Source of the DNA: Opitutaceae bacterium
GTDB lineage: Bacteria > Verrucomicrobiota > Verrucomicrobiia > Opitutales > Opitutaceae
Direction of reading: 5' to 3'
Length of the DNA: 33,526 nt
Assembly (NCBI GenBank): GCA_026125215.1
Contig: JAHCLN010000022.1
Coordinates: 1-33,526 of the forward strand
Shown here: positions 25,092 through 32,889 of the stretch, one piece after another
Layout: each line of letters starts with the position of its first letter
Numbering within the stretch: position 1 is the first letter of the stretch
The notes under the pieces: model-generated
Database searches by the model: none
The model's input: the letters and a program-made list of their open reading frames with translations, nothing else
Told to the model about the DNA's origin: nothing
Position numbers and translations under genes: made by a program

Positions 25092-25859
25092 ATGGACTGG
25101 CCCCTCTGGGTTTACCCGCTGCTTTTTCTGACCGGCCTGATCGCCGGCCTGGTGGATGCCGTTGCCGGTGGCGGCGGACTCATCACCGTGCCCGTCCTGC
25201 TCAACCTTGGCCTGCCGGCGCCGCTCGCGCTCGGCACCAACAAGCTGCAGGCCTCCTTCGGCAGCGTGATGGCGGCCGCCACGTTTGTGCGCCGCGGTGT
25301 CGTCAACCTGAGCGAGTGCCGGACCGGCATCCTCAGCACGCTGGTAGGCGCGGTTGCCGGTGCCGCTGTCGTGCAGTGGCTGGATGCGGATCTGCTCGGC
25401 CGGCTCATTCCCTGGCTGCTGGGCGCCATCCTGCTCTACATGATCTTCCGGCCGCAGGTCGGCGCGCAGGATCATCCGCCTCGGCTGCGCTGGGGTTGGT
25501 TCTTCACGGCCTTCGGGCTGGGGCTGGGGTTTTACGACGGTTTCTTCGGACCCGGGGTCGGCTCGTTCTGGACCATCGCGTTTGTGCTCGTGCAGGGCTG
25601 CAACTTCACCCGCGCCACCGGTCTCACGAAAATGATGAACGCCACCAGCAACGTCTCCTCGCTCGTGCTGTTCGGCCTGTTCGGCAGCCTGCACCTCGGC
25701 GCGGGGCTCACCATGGGGGCGGGGCAGGTCATCGGCGCGCGGCTCGGCGCCGGCCTCGTGGTGAAAAAAGGCGCTCGCTTCGTCCGCCCCATCTTTCTGA
25801 CCATGGTCGCACTCACGCTGCTGCGTCTGCTTTACGTGACCTTCGTGGCACCGGCCTGA
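25092..25859 (+). CDS. TSUP (TauE/SafE) family membrane permease
   Basis: A 255-residue integral membrane protein with about eight hydrophobic segments. The duplicated family pattern is present: AGLVDAVAGGGGLITVPVLL with LGTNKLQASFGS in the first half, and GFFGPGVGSFWTIAFV with ATGLTKMMNATSNVSSL in the second. Members export or import sulfite, sulfoacetate or other small organic or sulfur anions; the substrate here is open. ATG 25092 starts at the first membrane helix (MDWPLWVYP). ATG 25074 is an alternative with GAGGGGG immediately before it, adding six residues. The following M20 peptidase gene begins 18 bp downstream. Confidence 0.88.
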   Translation: MDWPLWVYPLLFLTGLIAGLVDAVAGGGGLITVPVLLNLGLPAPLALGTNKLQASFGSVMAAATFVRRGVVNLSECRTGILSTLVGAVAGAAVVQWLDADLLGRLIPWLLGAILLYMIFRPQVGAQDHPPRLRWGWFFTAFGLGLGFYDGFFGPGVGSFWTIAFVLVQGCNFTRATGLTKMMNATSNVSSLVLFGLFGSLHLGAGLTMGAGQVIGARLGAGLVVKKGARFVRPIFLTMVALTLLRLLYVTFVAPA

Positions 25860-25877
25860 AATCATCCTCCGCCTCCC

Positions 25878-27119
25878 GTGACTCCCTCCGCCTACATTGA
25901 CGCCCACGCGGCCGACCTGCTCGGCCGGTTGCAGCAGCTCGTCGGTTTCGCCACCGTCAACCCCCCGGGCCAGCACTACAACAGCGCCACCGCCTGGCTC
26001 ACGCACGAGCTGGCCGGGCTCGGCCTCGCCACCAAGCGCTACGCCATCCCGCGGAAACTGCTCAAAAAACACCTCCCGGCCGCGCAACAGGCGTATCCGC
26101 GCTTCAACGTCCTCGGCAAACTGGCGGCGCGCGGCGCGAAGAAGACCGTCCATTTCAACGCCCACTACGATGTCGTCCCCGTCTCCGGGAAATGGCGCCA
26201 CGGCAGTCCCTTCAGCGGCACCGTGCAGGGCGGCTGGATCTACGGCCGCGGCACGGCCGACATGAAAGGCTCCATCGCCAGCCTCCTGCTCGCGCTCCAG
26301 GCCCTCCGCGTCACTCGCACTGCCCCCCGGCTCAACGTCGAGGTTTCCTTCACCGCCGACGAAGAGACCGACTCCACCCTTGGCACCGGCTGGCTCGTGG
26401 AAAATGCCCCCATCCGGCCGGATTACGCCGTCGTCATGGAAGGCGGCGAGGGCAACGCCATCTGCTGCGGCCACAACGGCGTCGTGTGGCTTGAGGTCAC
26501 CGTGCATGGCCGCGCGGCGCACGGCTCCAAGCCCGAAGCCGGCGTCAACGCGCTGGAAAAAATGTCCGCCCTCGTGGTCGCGCTGGAGGATTACAAACGC
26601 CGGCTGGCGCGGCGCACCTTCGTCACCCCCGAGGGCAAGACCATGCGGCCGACCATCAACGTCGGCGGTGTCTTTGCCTCCGGCGAAGGCGGCAAGATCA
26701 ACACCGTGCCCGCGCTGGCCAAGTTTTCCATCGACCGCCGCGTGCTCGCCGTCGAGACCGTCGCCTCGGCGGAGAAAGAACTCCGCGCCGCCCTTGCCCT
26801 CGCCGCGAAAAAAATCCCGGGCTGCCGCATCACGGTGGAAAAGGTTTCCGACAACCACCCCTGCTACCACGCGCCGAAGCATCCCTTCTTCGCCGCCATG
26901 GCCGGTTGCGTGGCCCGCGTGCGCCGCGCGCCGACGGTCTTCAGCGTCTCGACCGGCTTCAACGACATGCACTTCTTCGCCCATCACCTGAAGATCCCGA
27001 CCCTCGGCTACGGCCCCGGCGGCTTGGACTACCACGCGATCGACGAACGGGCGGCGGTGAAGGAACTCCTCGCCTCCGCCAAAATCTACGCCGAGCTGCT
27101 CACCACGTTCGGCGGGTGA
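25878..27119 (+). CDS. M20 family metallopeptidase (ArgE/DapE-like)
   Basis: A 413-residue di-zinc amidohydrolase/peptidase starting at GTG 25878. Metal and catalytic residues are visible: HYDVV with H96, GTADMKG with bridging D128, TADEETD with E162/E163, EGGEGN with E188 or E191, and H386 near the C-terminus (GLDYHAIDE). The lid domain (VTVHGRAAHGSKPEAGVNALEKM) carries the usual His. There is no signal peptide, so it acts in the cytosol. Substrates in this family include N-acyl amino acids, succinyl-diaminopimelate and dipeptides; the sequence does not separate them. Close spacing to the TSUP gene suggests co-transcription, perhaps uptake or export coupled to hydrolysis. Confidence 0.92.
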   Translation: MTPSAYIDAHAADLLGRLQQLVGFATVNPPGQHYNSATAWLTHELAGLGLATKRYAIPRKLLKKHLPAAQQAYPRFNVLGKLAARGAKKTVHFNAHYDVVPVSGKWRHGSPFSGTVQGGWIYGRGTADMKGSIASLLLALQALRVTRTAPRLNVEVSFTADEETDSTLGTGWLVENAPIRPDYAVVMEGGEGNAICCGHNGVVWLEVTVHGRAAHGSKPEAGVNALEKMSALVVALEDYKRRLARRTFVTPEGKTMRPTINVGGVFASGEGGKINTVPALAKFSIDRRVLAVETVASAEKELRAALALAAKKIPGCRITVEKVSDNHPCYHAPKHPFFAAMAGCVARVRRAPTVFSVSTGFNDMHFFAHHLKIPTLGYGPGGLDYHAIDERAAVKELLASAKIYAELLTTFGG

Positions 27120-27120
27120 T

Positions 27121-27555
27121 TTTTAACCACGGATTGAACGGATGAACACGGATAAACTGATTCATGCGGAAATCAGTGAGGCCATCATCGGAGCGGCCAT
27201 GAAGGTGCTGAACACACTCAAACCCGGACTGGATGAAAAAGCCTACGAAAACGCTTTGGTCATTGAATTGAGAAACCGGGGCCATCGGATAGATCAGCAG
27301 AAAAGGTTCGAAGTGATTTATGAAGGAGTGGTCGTGGACACATTGATTCCCGATCTGATTGTTGATGACTTGGTAATCGCTGATCCGAAAATTGCGGAGG
27401 ATTTTACACCCACACACATCGCCAAAATGGCCGGCTATCTGGCGATCACCGGCCTGAAACTGGCCTTGCTATTGAATTTCAAGCACGTGGATCTCAGATG
27501 GAAACGCGTAGTTCGTTAAGCTATCCGTGTCTATCCGTTCAATCCGTGGTTAAAA
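27121..27555. mobile_element. Putative small element: GxxExxY gene between 34-bp inverted repeats
   Basis: The left repeat (27121-27154) begins TTTTAACCACGGATTG. The right one (27522-27555) is its inverted complement, 32 of 34 positions identical by my count. Between them lies a single gene whose ATG (27142) is inside the left repeat. The 435-bp unit is visibly lower in GC than both neighbours and sits between convergent genes ending at 27119 and 27561. No transposase or obvious target duplication is present (flanks GGGTGAT and CCACCTC). It may be mobilised in trans, or may encode its own nuclease-based mobility. Confidence 0.72.
27142..27519 (+). CDS. GxxExxY family protein (PD-(D/E)xK nuclease-like)
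   Basis: A 125-residue protein. GLDEKAY (29-35) is the defining GxxExxY motif, preceded by the helix SEAIIGAAMKVLNTLKPG. A PD-(D/E)xK-like core follows: P70 D71 in LIPDLIVDD and D81-P-K83 in IADPK, then FTPTHIAKMAGYLAITGLKLALLLNFK, the conserved helix-strand end. The D-x-K form replaces the more frequent E-x-K. Function is not established for the family. Codon use is AT-richer than that of all neighbours, consistent with transfer. The start and first codons are supplied by the flanking inverted repeat. The next gene lies convergent. Confidence 0.88.
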   Translation: MNTDKLIHAEISEAIIGAAMKVLNTLKPGLDEKAYENALVIELRNRGHRIDQQKRFEVIYEGVVVDTLIPDLIVDDLVIADPKIAEDFTPTHIAKMAGYLAITGLKLALLLNFKHVDLRWKRVVR

Positions 27556-27560
27556 CCACC

Positions 27561-28133
27561 TCACCCCGTCCAGCCCCGGCGGATCATGTTCACGGCGATG
27601 GCGGCGAGGAGCATCGAGATGATCTTCGAGATGGCGCGCAGGCCGGTGGAACCAATTTTCCGGCCCAGCCAGTCGCTGTAAACGAAGGCGAGCACGCACA
27701 GCCCGAGATTCACCACGAGCGCGGCGAGGGTGACGAGCACGCCCTGCGTCTGCGCCAGCAGCAACAGCGTCGTGATGGAGGCGGGCCCGGCGATCAGCGG
27801 CATGCCCAGCGGCACCACGCCGAAGTCATCGGTCAGCTTCGCCGGCTCCTCGGCCGCCGAGTGGGTGAGGTCGCGGGCGGCGAGGATGAAAAGGATCAGC
27901 CCGCCCGCGATTTGGAAATCACTCACCGTGATGCCCACCGCCAAAAAAATGCTTTGCCCGAGAAACAAAAACGCCAGCGCCACCAGTCCGCCGGTCCACA
28001 CCGCCTGGTTCGCGATGCGCCGGCGCGCGACCTGCGGGGTGTTGCGGCCCAGCGCCAAAAAAATGGCCACCAGCCCGATGGGGTCGATGGCCACGAACAG
28101 CGGGATAAACGCCTTGATAAACCCTTCGAGCAT
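27561..28133 (-). CDS. MarC family integral membrane protein
   Basis: A 190-residue protein with about six membrane helices. FIKAFIPLFVAIDPIGLVAIFLALGR opens it, FQIAGGLILFILAARDLTH is central, and PLGMPLIAGPASITTLLLLAQ is the conserved MarC signature. MarC proteins were once linked to multiple-antibiotic resistance; that role has been withdrawn and the function remains unknown. ATG 28133 starts the first helix; longer frames only shadow the transporter gene. It is the last of a minus run (methyltransferase, MFS, MarC) after a 40-bp gap. Its stop lies 5 bp from the outer end of the GxxExxY inverted repeat. Confidence 0.87.
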   Translation of the reverse strand: MLEGFIKAFIPLFVAIDPIGLVAIFLALGRNTPQVARRRIANQAVWTGGLVALAFLFLGQSIFLAVGITVSDFQIAGGLILFILAARDLTHSAAEEPAKLTDDFGVVPLGMPLIAGPASITTLLLLAQTQGVLVTLAALVVNLGLCVLAFVYSDWLGRKIGSTGLRAISKIISMLLAAIAVNMIRRGWTG

Positions 28134-28173
28134 GGCGGCAGCATCACCGCCGGCCACCCGGCTGGCAAGCCGC

Positions 28174-29460
28174 TCAAACGGCCCCGGCAACGTCCCGCGC
28201 GCGGGCGAGCCGCCGGAACCACCAGCTCGCGCCCAGGCCGGCCAGCGCAAAGCCGGCGACGACCGCAAACACCTGACGGTGACCGGCTTCGCCCGGAGAA
28301 CTGTCCAGCAGCGCACCCATCAGCGGGCCCATGAACACGTCCGGCGTGTAGCCGACGACCGAGACCACGCCGACCGCCGTGCCGGTAACCGCCAGCGGAA
28401 TGCCGCCTTCACCCATGATCGCGTAATACAACCCGCGCAGCGCGAAGATGCCCAGGCTGGCCGTGCAGATCGTCAGTGCAAACATCGTTACCATGCCCGG
28501 GCCGATCGTGCCCGAGGCCAGCACCACGCTGCCGGCGGCGATGAAGAGAAAGCTCAGCGAAGTCAGTCTTCCCGCCCCGACGCGGTCCGCCAGCACGCCG
28601 GCCCCGATGGCCGCGATCGGCCGCATCCAGAGCGAGACGAGCCCGACCCGGGCCGCCGCAACCTCATCCAGCTCCAGCACTTCCTTTGCATACAGCGAGA
28701 AGTCGTCGGTGGCCTTGAAGCCCACGTAGGCACAGAGAACGATGAAGGCCTGCAGCCACACGGCGGGCAGCCACAGGACCCGCTTGACGCCGCCGAAGTC
28801 GAATACCGGTCCGGTCTGGCGGGTAAAACTCGTCCCGCGCGGCAACGCGCACCACAGGAAAACGGCGGAGGCGCACGTGAGGCCGGTCATGATGAGGACA
28901 ACCTGCCGGAAGGCCGCCGCGCGCTCCGCCAGCCCGGCGGTCTCCACCGCCGCAGGCAGCAAAGCCGCGTAGATCGCCACCACGATGGAACCGGTGACCG
29001 CGGTCACGAGCCCGCGACCGCCGTCGAGCAAGCCGAAGGCCGCGCCCTGCAGTTTGTCGCCGCCCCATTCGCGAGTGGCGCGGATGAGCGCCGACCAAAA
29101 CAGCGCAATGGTGGTGAAACCCCAGTAGGCGAACAGCCATTGCAGCGCCGTGAGCGAGGGCCGACCGGCGAGCACCAGCCCGCCGGCCGCCGTCGTGACC
29201 AACGCCACCGCCAGCAAGAGCCGCGGGGTGAAGCGGTCCGCGAGCGGTCCGCCGAAGAAATACGCCGCCATCGCGACGATCCCGTAGAGCGAAAACGCCG
29301 CGCCGAGCTGGAAGTTCGTGAGCCCGAACACCTCCAGCAGCGTGGGCCGGAAGATGCGGGCCAGCACGAAGGGCAGGAAGAAAATCGTTTCTCCCGCCAC
29401 CACCAGCGCGGTCAGCGCCAGTGCCCGGCGCAGCCGGGAGGGTTCGCCGGAGGCCGGCAT
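28174..29460 (-). CDS. Major facilitator superfamily transporter
   Basis: A 428-residue protein with about twelve hydrophobic segments and the MFS layout. The loop GGPLADRFTPRLLL after helix 2 is the motif-A region, and GAGVLADRVGAGRL is its repeat in the second half. The central loop is DFGGVKRVLW. No substrate-specific motif was recognised; ISLFFLPF and FSLYAKEVLEL-type patterns suggest the sugar-phosphate or nitrate/nitrite-type branches only weakly. The start overlaps the methyltransferase stop by one base (TGATG), so translation is probably coupled. Confidence 0.88.
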   Translation of the reverse strand: MPASGEPSRLRRALALTALVVAGETIFFLPFVLARIFRPTLLEVFGLTNFQLGAAFSLYGIVAMAAYFFGGPLADRFTPRLLLAVALVTTAAGGLVLAGRPSLTALQWLFAYWGFTTIALFWSALIRATREWGGDKLQGAAFGLLDGGRGLVTAVTGSIVVAIYAALLPAAVETAGLAERAAAFRQVVLIMTGLTCASAVFLWCALPRGTSFTRQTGPVFDFGGVKRVLWLPAVWLQAFIVLCAYVGFKATDDFSLYAKEVLELDEVAAARVGLVSLWMRPIAAIGAGVLADRVGAGRLTSLSFLFIAAGSVVLASGTIGPGMVTMFALTICTASLGIFALRGLYYAIMGEGGIPLAVTGTAVGVVSVVGYTPDVFMGPLMGALLDSSPGEAGHRQVFAVVAGFALAGLGASWWFRRLARARDVAGAV

Positions 29461-30236
29461 CACGCCACCCCGGTCTGCGCGAGGAATCCCGCCGGCACCT
29501 GTGTGGTCACGCGGCCCACCAAGGCATAGTAGTAAAGCGGCACGCCCTCCATCGACACGCGGTGGACGTAGCGCTCCAGCCGGCACACCTGCAGGTGTTT
29601 CGAGAAGATCAGCTCGCGCACGAAGCGCGAGAAGCCCGTGTCGTCGTTGTGGTCGAGGAAGGTTTCCTTGATGTTGAAGGCCACCCAGCCGCCGTCGGGG
29701 ATGAGCCGCAGCGCCTCGAAGAAGGCCGCCGGCGGGATGTCGCCGAAACCCAGCGCCGCCACCGAGGTCAGGCAGTCGAAGTTCCAGTCGCGCAGTTCCT
29801 GCCGCTGCGCGGTGGTCAGTGCGGTGAAGTCCTGCACCCAGTAGTCGTCATAAGCGGCGGGCCGGTCGCGATAGGCGGCCTCGCGCGCCTCCGGGATGAT
29901 GTCCACCCCGACAACCCGGGCCGCGCCGACCCGCCGGATGGCCTCGGCCATCATCCCGTTGCCGGCGCCCAGGTCCAGCACCCGGAGCTCGGTGCAGCTC
30001 TTGCGCTCGGCCGCGAGGCTCGACTGGAGGATTTCGCATACCTTCTGCGGCGAGGTGCATTTGAGCCGGTCGTAGAAAAGCTGCTCATACAAACCGGGCC
30101 GGGCAAAGATGTCGTCGTAGTCGTGAAAGCGCAGCTTGATCCGCCTGCCCTCCTCGATGACGTAAAAATAGGCTTCCGCCTGGCTCAAATCGTGCCCCTG
30201 GGCGGGCGGAAATTGGATGAGATGTCTGGCTGGCAT
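29460..30236 (-). CDS. Class I SAM-dependent methyltransferase
   Basis: A 258-residue methyltransferase. Motif I VLDLGAGNG is at 86-94, followed by VVGVDIIPEAR (acidic ribose-binding Asp), DFTAL and the FDCLTSVAALGFGDIPP strand-loop. The start MPARHLIQFPPAQGHDLSQAEAYFYV and the end YALVGRV do not point to a known substrate. It is cytosolic, coupled to a transporter gene, so the pair might modify and move a small molecule; that is inference. The 264 bp upstream to the GH88 gene hold no gene. Confidence 0.82.
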   Translation of the reverse strand: MPARHLIQFPPAQGHDLSQAEAYFYVIEEGRRIKLRFHDYDDIFARPGLYEQLFYDRLKCTSPQKVCEILQSSLAAERKSCTELRVLDLGAGNGMMAEAIRRVGAARVVGVDIIPEAREAAYRDRPAAYDDYWVQDFTALTTAQRQELRDWNFDCLTSVAALGFGDIPPAAFFEALRLIPDGGWVAFNIKETFLDHNDDTGFSRFVRELIFSKHLQVCRLERYVHRVSMEGVPLYYYALVGRVTTQVPAGFLAQTGVA

Positions 30237-30500
30237 CAGTCGGTGTTTGGGCCGGGAACGAGTCCCGTAAGACCTTTCTGTGGGTTTTGGTTAGCAGGCC
30301 CGAACCGCGGTAACGTCCGGGGGTGAAGTCTTGGTCCGCGGATATTCGCACGGCCAAGGCGGCCACGCTAGCGACCGCCGGCCGGGTCGGTCAACCCCGC
30401 AGGCCCGGCCGCGGCAAGTTTTTCAAACCCCGCGAAGCCGCGGAGCGTTTTCGCCCTTGTTTCGCCGCGGCGAAAGCCGCAAGGTGCCCTTTCTCTTTTT
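30237..30500. other. Divergent intergenic region before the GH88-like gene, with a 16-bp palindrome
   Basis: No coding sequence was recognised. A perfect palindrome, TTTCGCCG followed by its complement, lies at 30460-30475, 25 bp before the ATG at 30501. It is near a GCGAAGCCGCGGAGCG segment (30432-30447) with overlapping symmetry. It could be an operator for the hydrolase gene, a repeat, or a transcript hairpin. No clear -35/-10 pair was identified. It should hold the promoters of the two divergent genes. Confidence 0.45.
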
Positions 30501-31913
30501 ATGAAAATCAACGCCAAGCTGACGCCGCAGAAGCTGCAAAAGAAAACCGCCCGCGTGTTCGAGCTCGCCGGCCGGAAAATCCGCGCGATCGACGCCTCCT
30601 GGGATTCCGCCAAGGGCACGCCGGTCTTCACCGTGAAGGGCAAATACACCTCGCGCGGCTGGACCGAATGGACGCAGGGCTTCCAGTTCGGCATGGCGTT
30701 CCTGCAATACGACGCCACCGGCGACGAGAGCTTCCTCGCCCTCGGCCGCGAGAAGACCCGCAAATACATGGCCTCGCACGTCTCGCACGTCGGCGTGCAC
30801 GACCACGGCTTCAACAACGTCTCCACCTACGGCAACCTCCGCCGCCTCATGCTCGAGGGGAAAATTCCCTTCAACCAACACGAGCTCGACTACACCGAGG
30901 TCGCGCTGAAGGCCTCCGGCGCCGTGCAGGCCGCCCGCCACGCCACGACCAACGTGAAGCAGGCCTGGTCCCCGGTGCCGGGCGCCCCCGGCCTCGTGCC
31001 CTCCGGCTACATCTACTCCTTCAACGGCCCGCAGTCGCTCTTCGCCGACACCATCCGCTCCATGCGCTCGCTCGTCGTGGCGCACCAGCTCGGCCACGCG
31101 CTGATGGGCGAGGGCGACAAGCCCATCAACCTCCTGCACCGCGCCATCGAGCACGCCGCCACCACCGCGCGTTTCAACGTGTTCTTCGGCCAGGGCCGCG
31201 ACAGCTACGACGTGCGCGGCCGGGTGGCCCACGAGTCCATCTTCAACCGCAACGACGGCCAGTTCCGCTGCCCCAGCACCCAGCAGGGCTACTCCGCCTT
31301 CACCACCTGGACGCGCGGCGCCGCCTGGATCATCTGCGGCTACGCCGAGCAGCTCGAGTTCCTCGAGACCGTGAAAGGCGCCGACCTCGACGCCGTGGGC
31401 GGCCGCCGCGCCGTCACCAGCCTCTTCCTCGAGACCGCCCGCGCCGCCGCCGACTACTACATCGACGGCTACTCGGCGCTCGACGGCGTGCCCTACTGGG
31501 ACAGCTGCGCGCTCAACACGCACAAGCTCGGCGACTTCACCAAAAAGAAGGCCGATCCCTACAACGACCATGAGCCGGTGGACAGTTCCGCCGCCGCCAT
31601 CACCGCGCAGGGCCTCCTGCGTCTCGGCCAATATCTTTCGGCCAACGGCGAAAAGGCCGCCGGCCAAAAGTATTTCCAGGCCGGCCTCACCATCGCCGAC
31701 ACGCTCTTTGCCGAGCCCTACCTCTCGACCGACCCGAAGCACCAGGGCCTCCTGCTCCACAGCGTTTATCACCGGCCCAACGGCTGGGACCATGTGGCCA
31801 AGGGCCAGAAGGTGCCCAACGGCGAATCCTCGATGTGGGGCGACTACCACACGATGGAGCTGGCCCTCCTCATCCAGCGCCTCGGCGCCGGCCAATATCA
31901 CACGTTCTTCTGA
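30501..31913 (+). CDS. GH88-like glycoside hydrolase (unsaturated glucuronyl hydrolase family)
   Basis: A 470-residue (alpha/alpha)6-barrel hydrolase without signal peptide. GVHDHGFNNVSTYG places D101 as the first catalytic Asp (HDxGF pattern), and FADTIRSMRSLV places D183 as the second. FTTWTRGAAWIICGYAEQLEFL and the C-terminal SSMWGDYHTMELALLIQRL are typical GH88 elements. The family hydrates and cleaves unsaturated uronic acid from oligosaccharides made by polysaccharide lyases, in the cytosol. No lyase or sugar transporter gene is near, so the source glycan is unknown. A short inverted-repeat element separates it from the PHP gene downstream. Confidence 0.87.
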   Translation: MKINAKLTPQKLQKKTARVFELAGRKIRAIDASWDSAKGTPVFTVKGKYTSRGWTEWTQGFQFGMAFLQYDATGDESFLALGREKTRKYMASHVSHVGVHDHGFNNVSTYGNLRRLMLEGKIPFNQHELDYTEVALKASGAVQAARHATTNVKQAWSPVPGAPGLVPSGYIYSFNGPQSLFADTIRSMRSLVVAHQLGHALMGEGDKPINLLHRAIEHAATTARFNVFFGQGRDSYDVRGRVAHESIFNRNDGQFRCPSTQQGYSAFTTWTRGAAWIICGYAEQLEFLETVKGADLDAVGGRRAVTSLFLETARAAADYYIDGYSALDGVPYWDSCALNTHKLGDFTKKKADPYNDHEPVDSSAAAITAQGLLRLGQYLSANGEKAAGQKYFQAGLTIADTLFAEPYLSTDPKHQGLLLHSVYHRPNGWDHVAKGQKVPNGESSMWGDYHTMELALLIQRLGAGQYHTFF

Positions 31914-31914
31914 A

Positions 31915-31985
31915 ATCGCTCCCGTTCTCTTGATCGTTCTCGGCCAAGCGCGAGAAAGATTATGATTAAGAGAATGAGGAACGAT
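31915..31985. repeat. Second GTTCTC-type inverted repeat, before the PHP gene
   Basis: The left arm ATCGCTCCCGTTCTCTTGATC (broken by indels) runs to GTTCTCG at 31942. The right arm from CGAGAAAG to GAGGAACGAT is its imperfect complement, ending at 31985. It shares the GTTCTC/GAGAAC words and outer ATCGTTC end with the element at 8326-8411. The PHP-gene ATG (31984-31986) lies at its very edge, within ACGATGG. Lower symmetry than the first copy, perhaps an older insertion. Confidence 0.6.
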
Positions 31986-32814
31986 GGTTCCACCCGTGCC
32001 CGCACCGCTCCTTTACGAATCCCACTGCCACACGCCCCTCTGCAAACATGCCCACGGCGAGCCCGGGGAGTATGCGGCGGCGGCCGAGGCCCGGGGCTTG
32101 AAGGGCATCATCTTCACCTGCCATTGCCCGTTGCCCGGCCTCGGGCCCAACAACGTCCGGATGGATCCGGAGCAGTATGAGGACTACGTCGCGCTGATCG
32201 CGGCCGCGCGGGAAAAGTTTGCCGACCGCGTGGATGTGCGGCTGGGGCTCGAGAGCGACTACTACCCCGGCGTCGAACCGTGGCTTGAAAAGCTCCACGC
32301 CCGCCACCCTCTCCACCACGTGCTCGGCTCCGTGCACATGCAGGTGACGGAGTATCGCCAGCGCTTTTTTCGCGGCGACTGGTTCGAGTATCAGCAGTTG
32401 TATTTCCAGCACCTCGCCGAATCCGCCGAGACCGGACTCTACGACACACTCGCGCATCCCGACCTCGTGAAAAACGAGTCGCCGACCGACTGGCACTTTG
32501 CGCGCATCCGGCCCCACATCGAGCGTGCGCTCGACCGCATCGCGAAGACCGGTGTGGCGATGGAGCTCAACACCAGCGGGCTGCACAAGGCCATCCGCGA
32601 AATCAATCCCAGCCCGACGATGCTCGGCCTCATGCAGGCCCGCGGCATCCCCGTCGTGCTGGGCGCCGATGCCCACGTGCCGACGCGCGTCGCCGCCGAC
32701 TACGCCGGCGCCCTGCGCACGCTCCAATCCGTCGGCTACACCGAGGTCAGCTACTTCCTCGACCGCAAACGCCACACCGTGCCGATCGGCGACGCGCTGG
32801 CATCGCTGAAGTAA
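31984..32814 (+). CDS. PHP-domain phosphoesterase, histidinol-phosphatase (HisJ/HisK-like)
   Basis: A 276-residue PHP (polymerase and histidinol phosphatase) protein with a trinuclear metal site: SHCHTPLCKHAHG (H14, H16 and downstream His), TCHCPLP, LGLESDYYPG (Glu), GSVHM, LAHPDLVK and the final GADAHVPTRV. The layout matches histidinol-phosphatase of the HisJ type, which removes phosphate from L-histidinol phosphate in histidine synthesis. No other his gene is near. ATG 31984 lies in the end of an inverted repeat; no Shine-Dalgarno was seen. Other PHP phosphatases remain possible. Confidence 0.87.
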   Translation: MVPPVPAPLLYESHCHTPLCKHAHGEPGEYAAAAEARGLKGIIFTCHCPLPGLGPNNVRMDPEQYEDYVALIAAAREKFADRVDVRLGLESDYYPGVEPWLEKLHARHPLHHVLGSVHMQVTEYRQRFFRGDWFEYQQLYFQHLAESAETGLYDTLAHPDLVKNESPTDWHFARIRPHIERALDRIAKTGVAMELNTSGLHKAIREINPSPTMLGLMQARGIPVVLGADAHVPTRVAADYAGALRTLQSVGYTEVSYFLDRKRHTVPIGDALASLK

Positions 32815-32823
32815 GTTGTGGTG

Positions 32824-32883
32824 TAGGGCGGGGTCGCCGCACCCCGCCTGTTGTATTCCAGGGCGGGATCAGCGATCCCGCCC
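32824..32883. repeat. Two GC-rich hairpins between convergent genes
   Basis: Hairpin 1 has a 7-bp stem GGCGGGG (32827-32833) and its complement at 32842-32848, introduced by GTAGG. Hairpin 2 has a 10-bp perfect stem GGGCGGGATC (32861-32870), loop AGC, and complement to 32883, ending CTGCA. They lie between the PHP and aldo/keto reductase stops and may serve as a bidirectional terminator. There is no U-tract, and the similar wording suggests a dispersed repeat family. Confidence 0.6.
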
Positions 32884-32889
32884 TGCAAG

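Noticed and set aside
25047..27035. 662-codon minus-strand frame opposite the TSUP and M20 genes
   Set aside because: It spans two well-supported genes on the other strand and their spacer, and its translation has no recognisable motif.
30423..31901. 492-codon minus-strand frame opposite the GH88-like gene
   Set aside because: Shadow of strong codon bias; translation is Val/Gly/Glu-rich without motifs.
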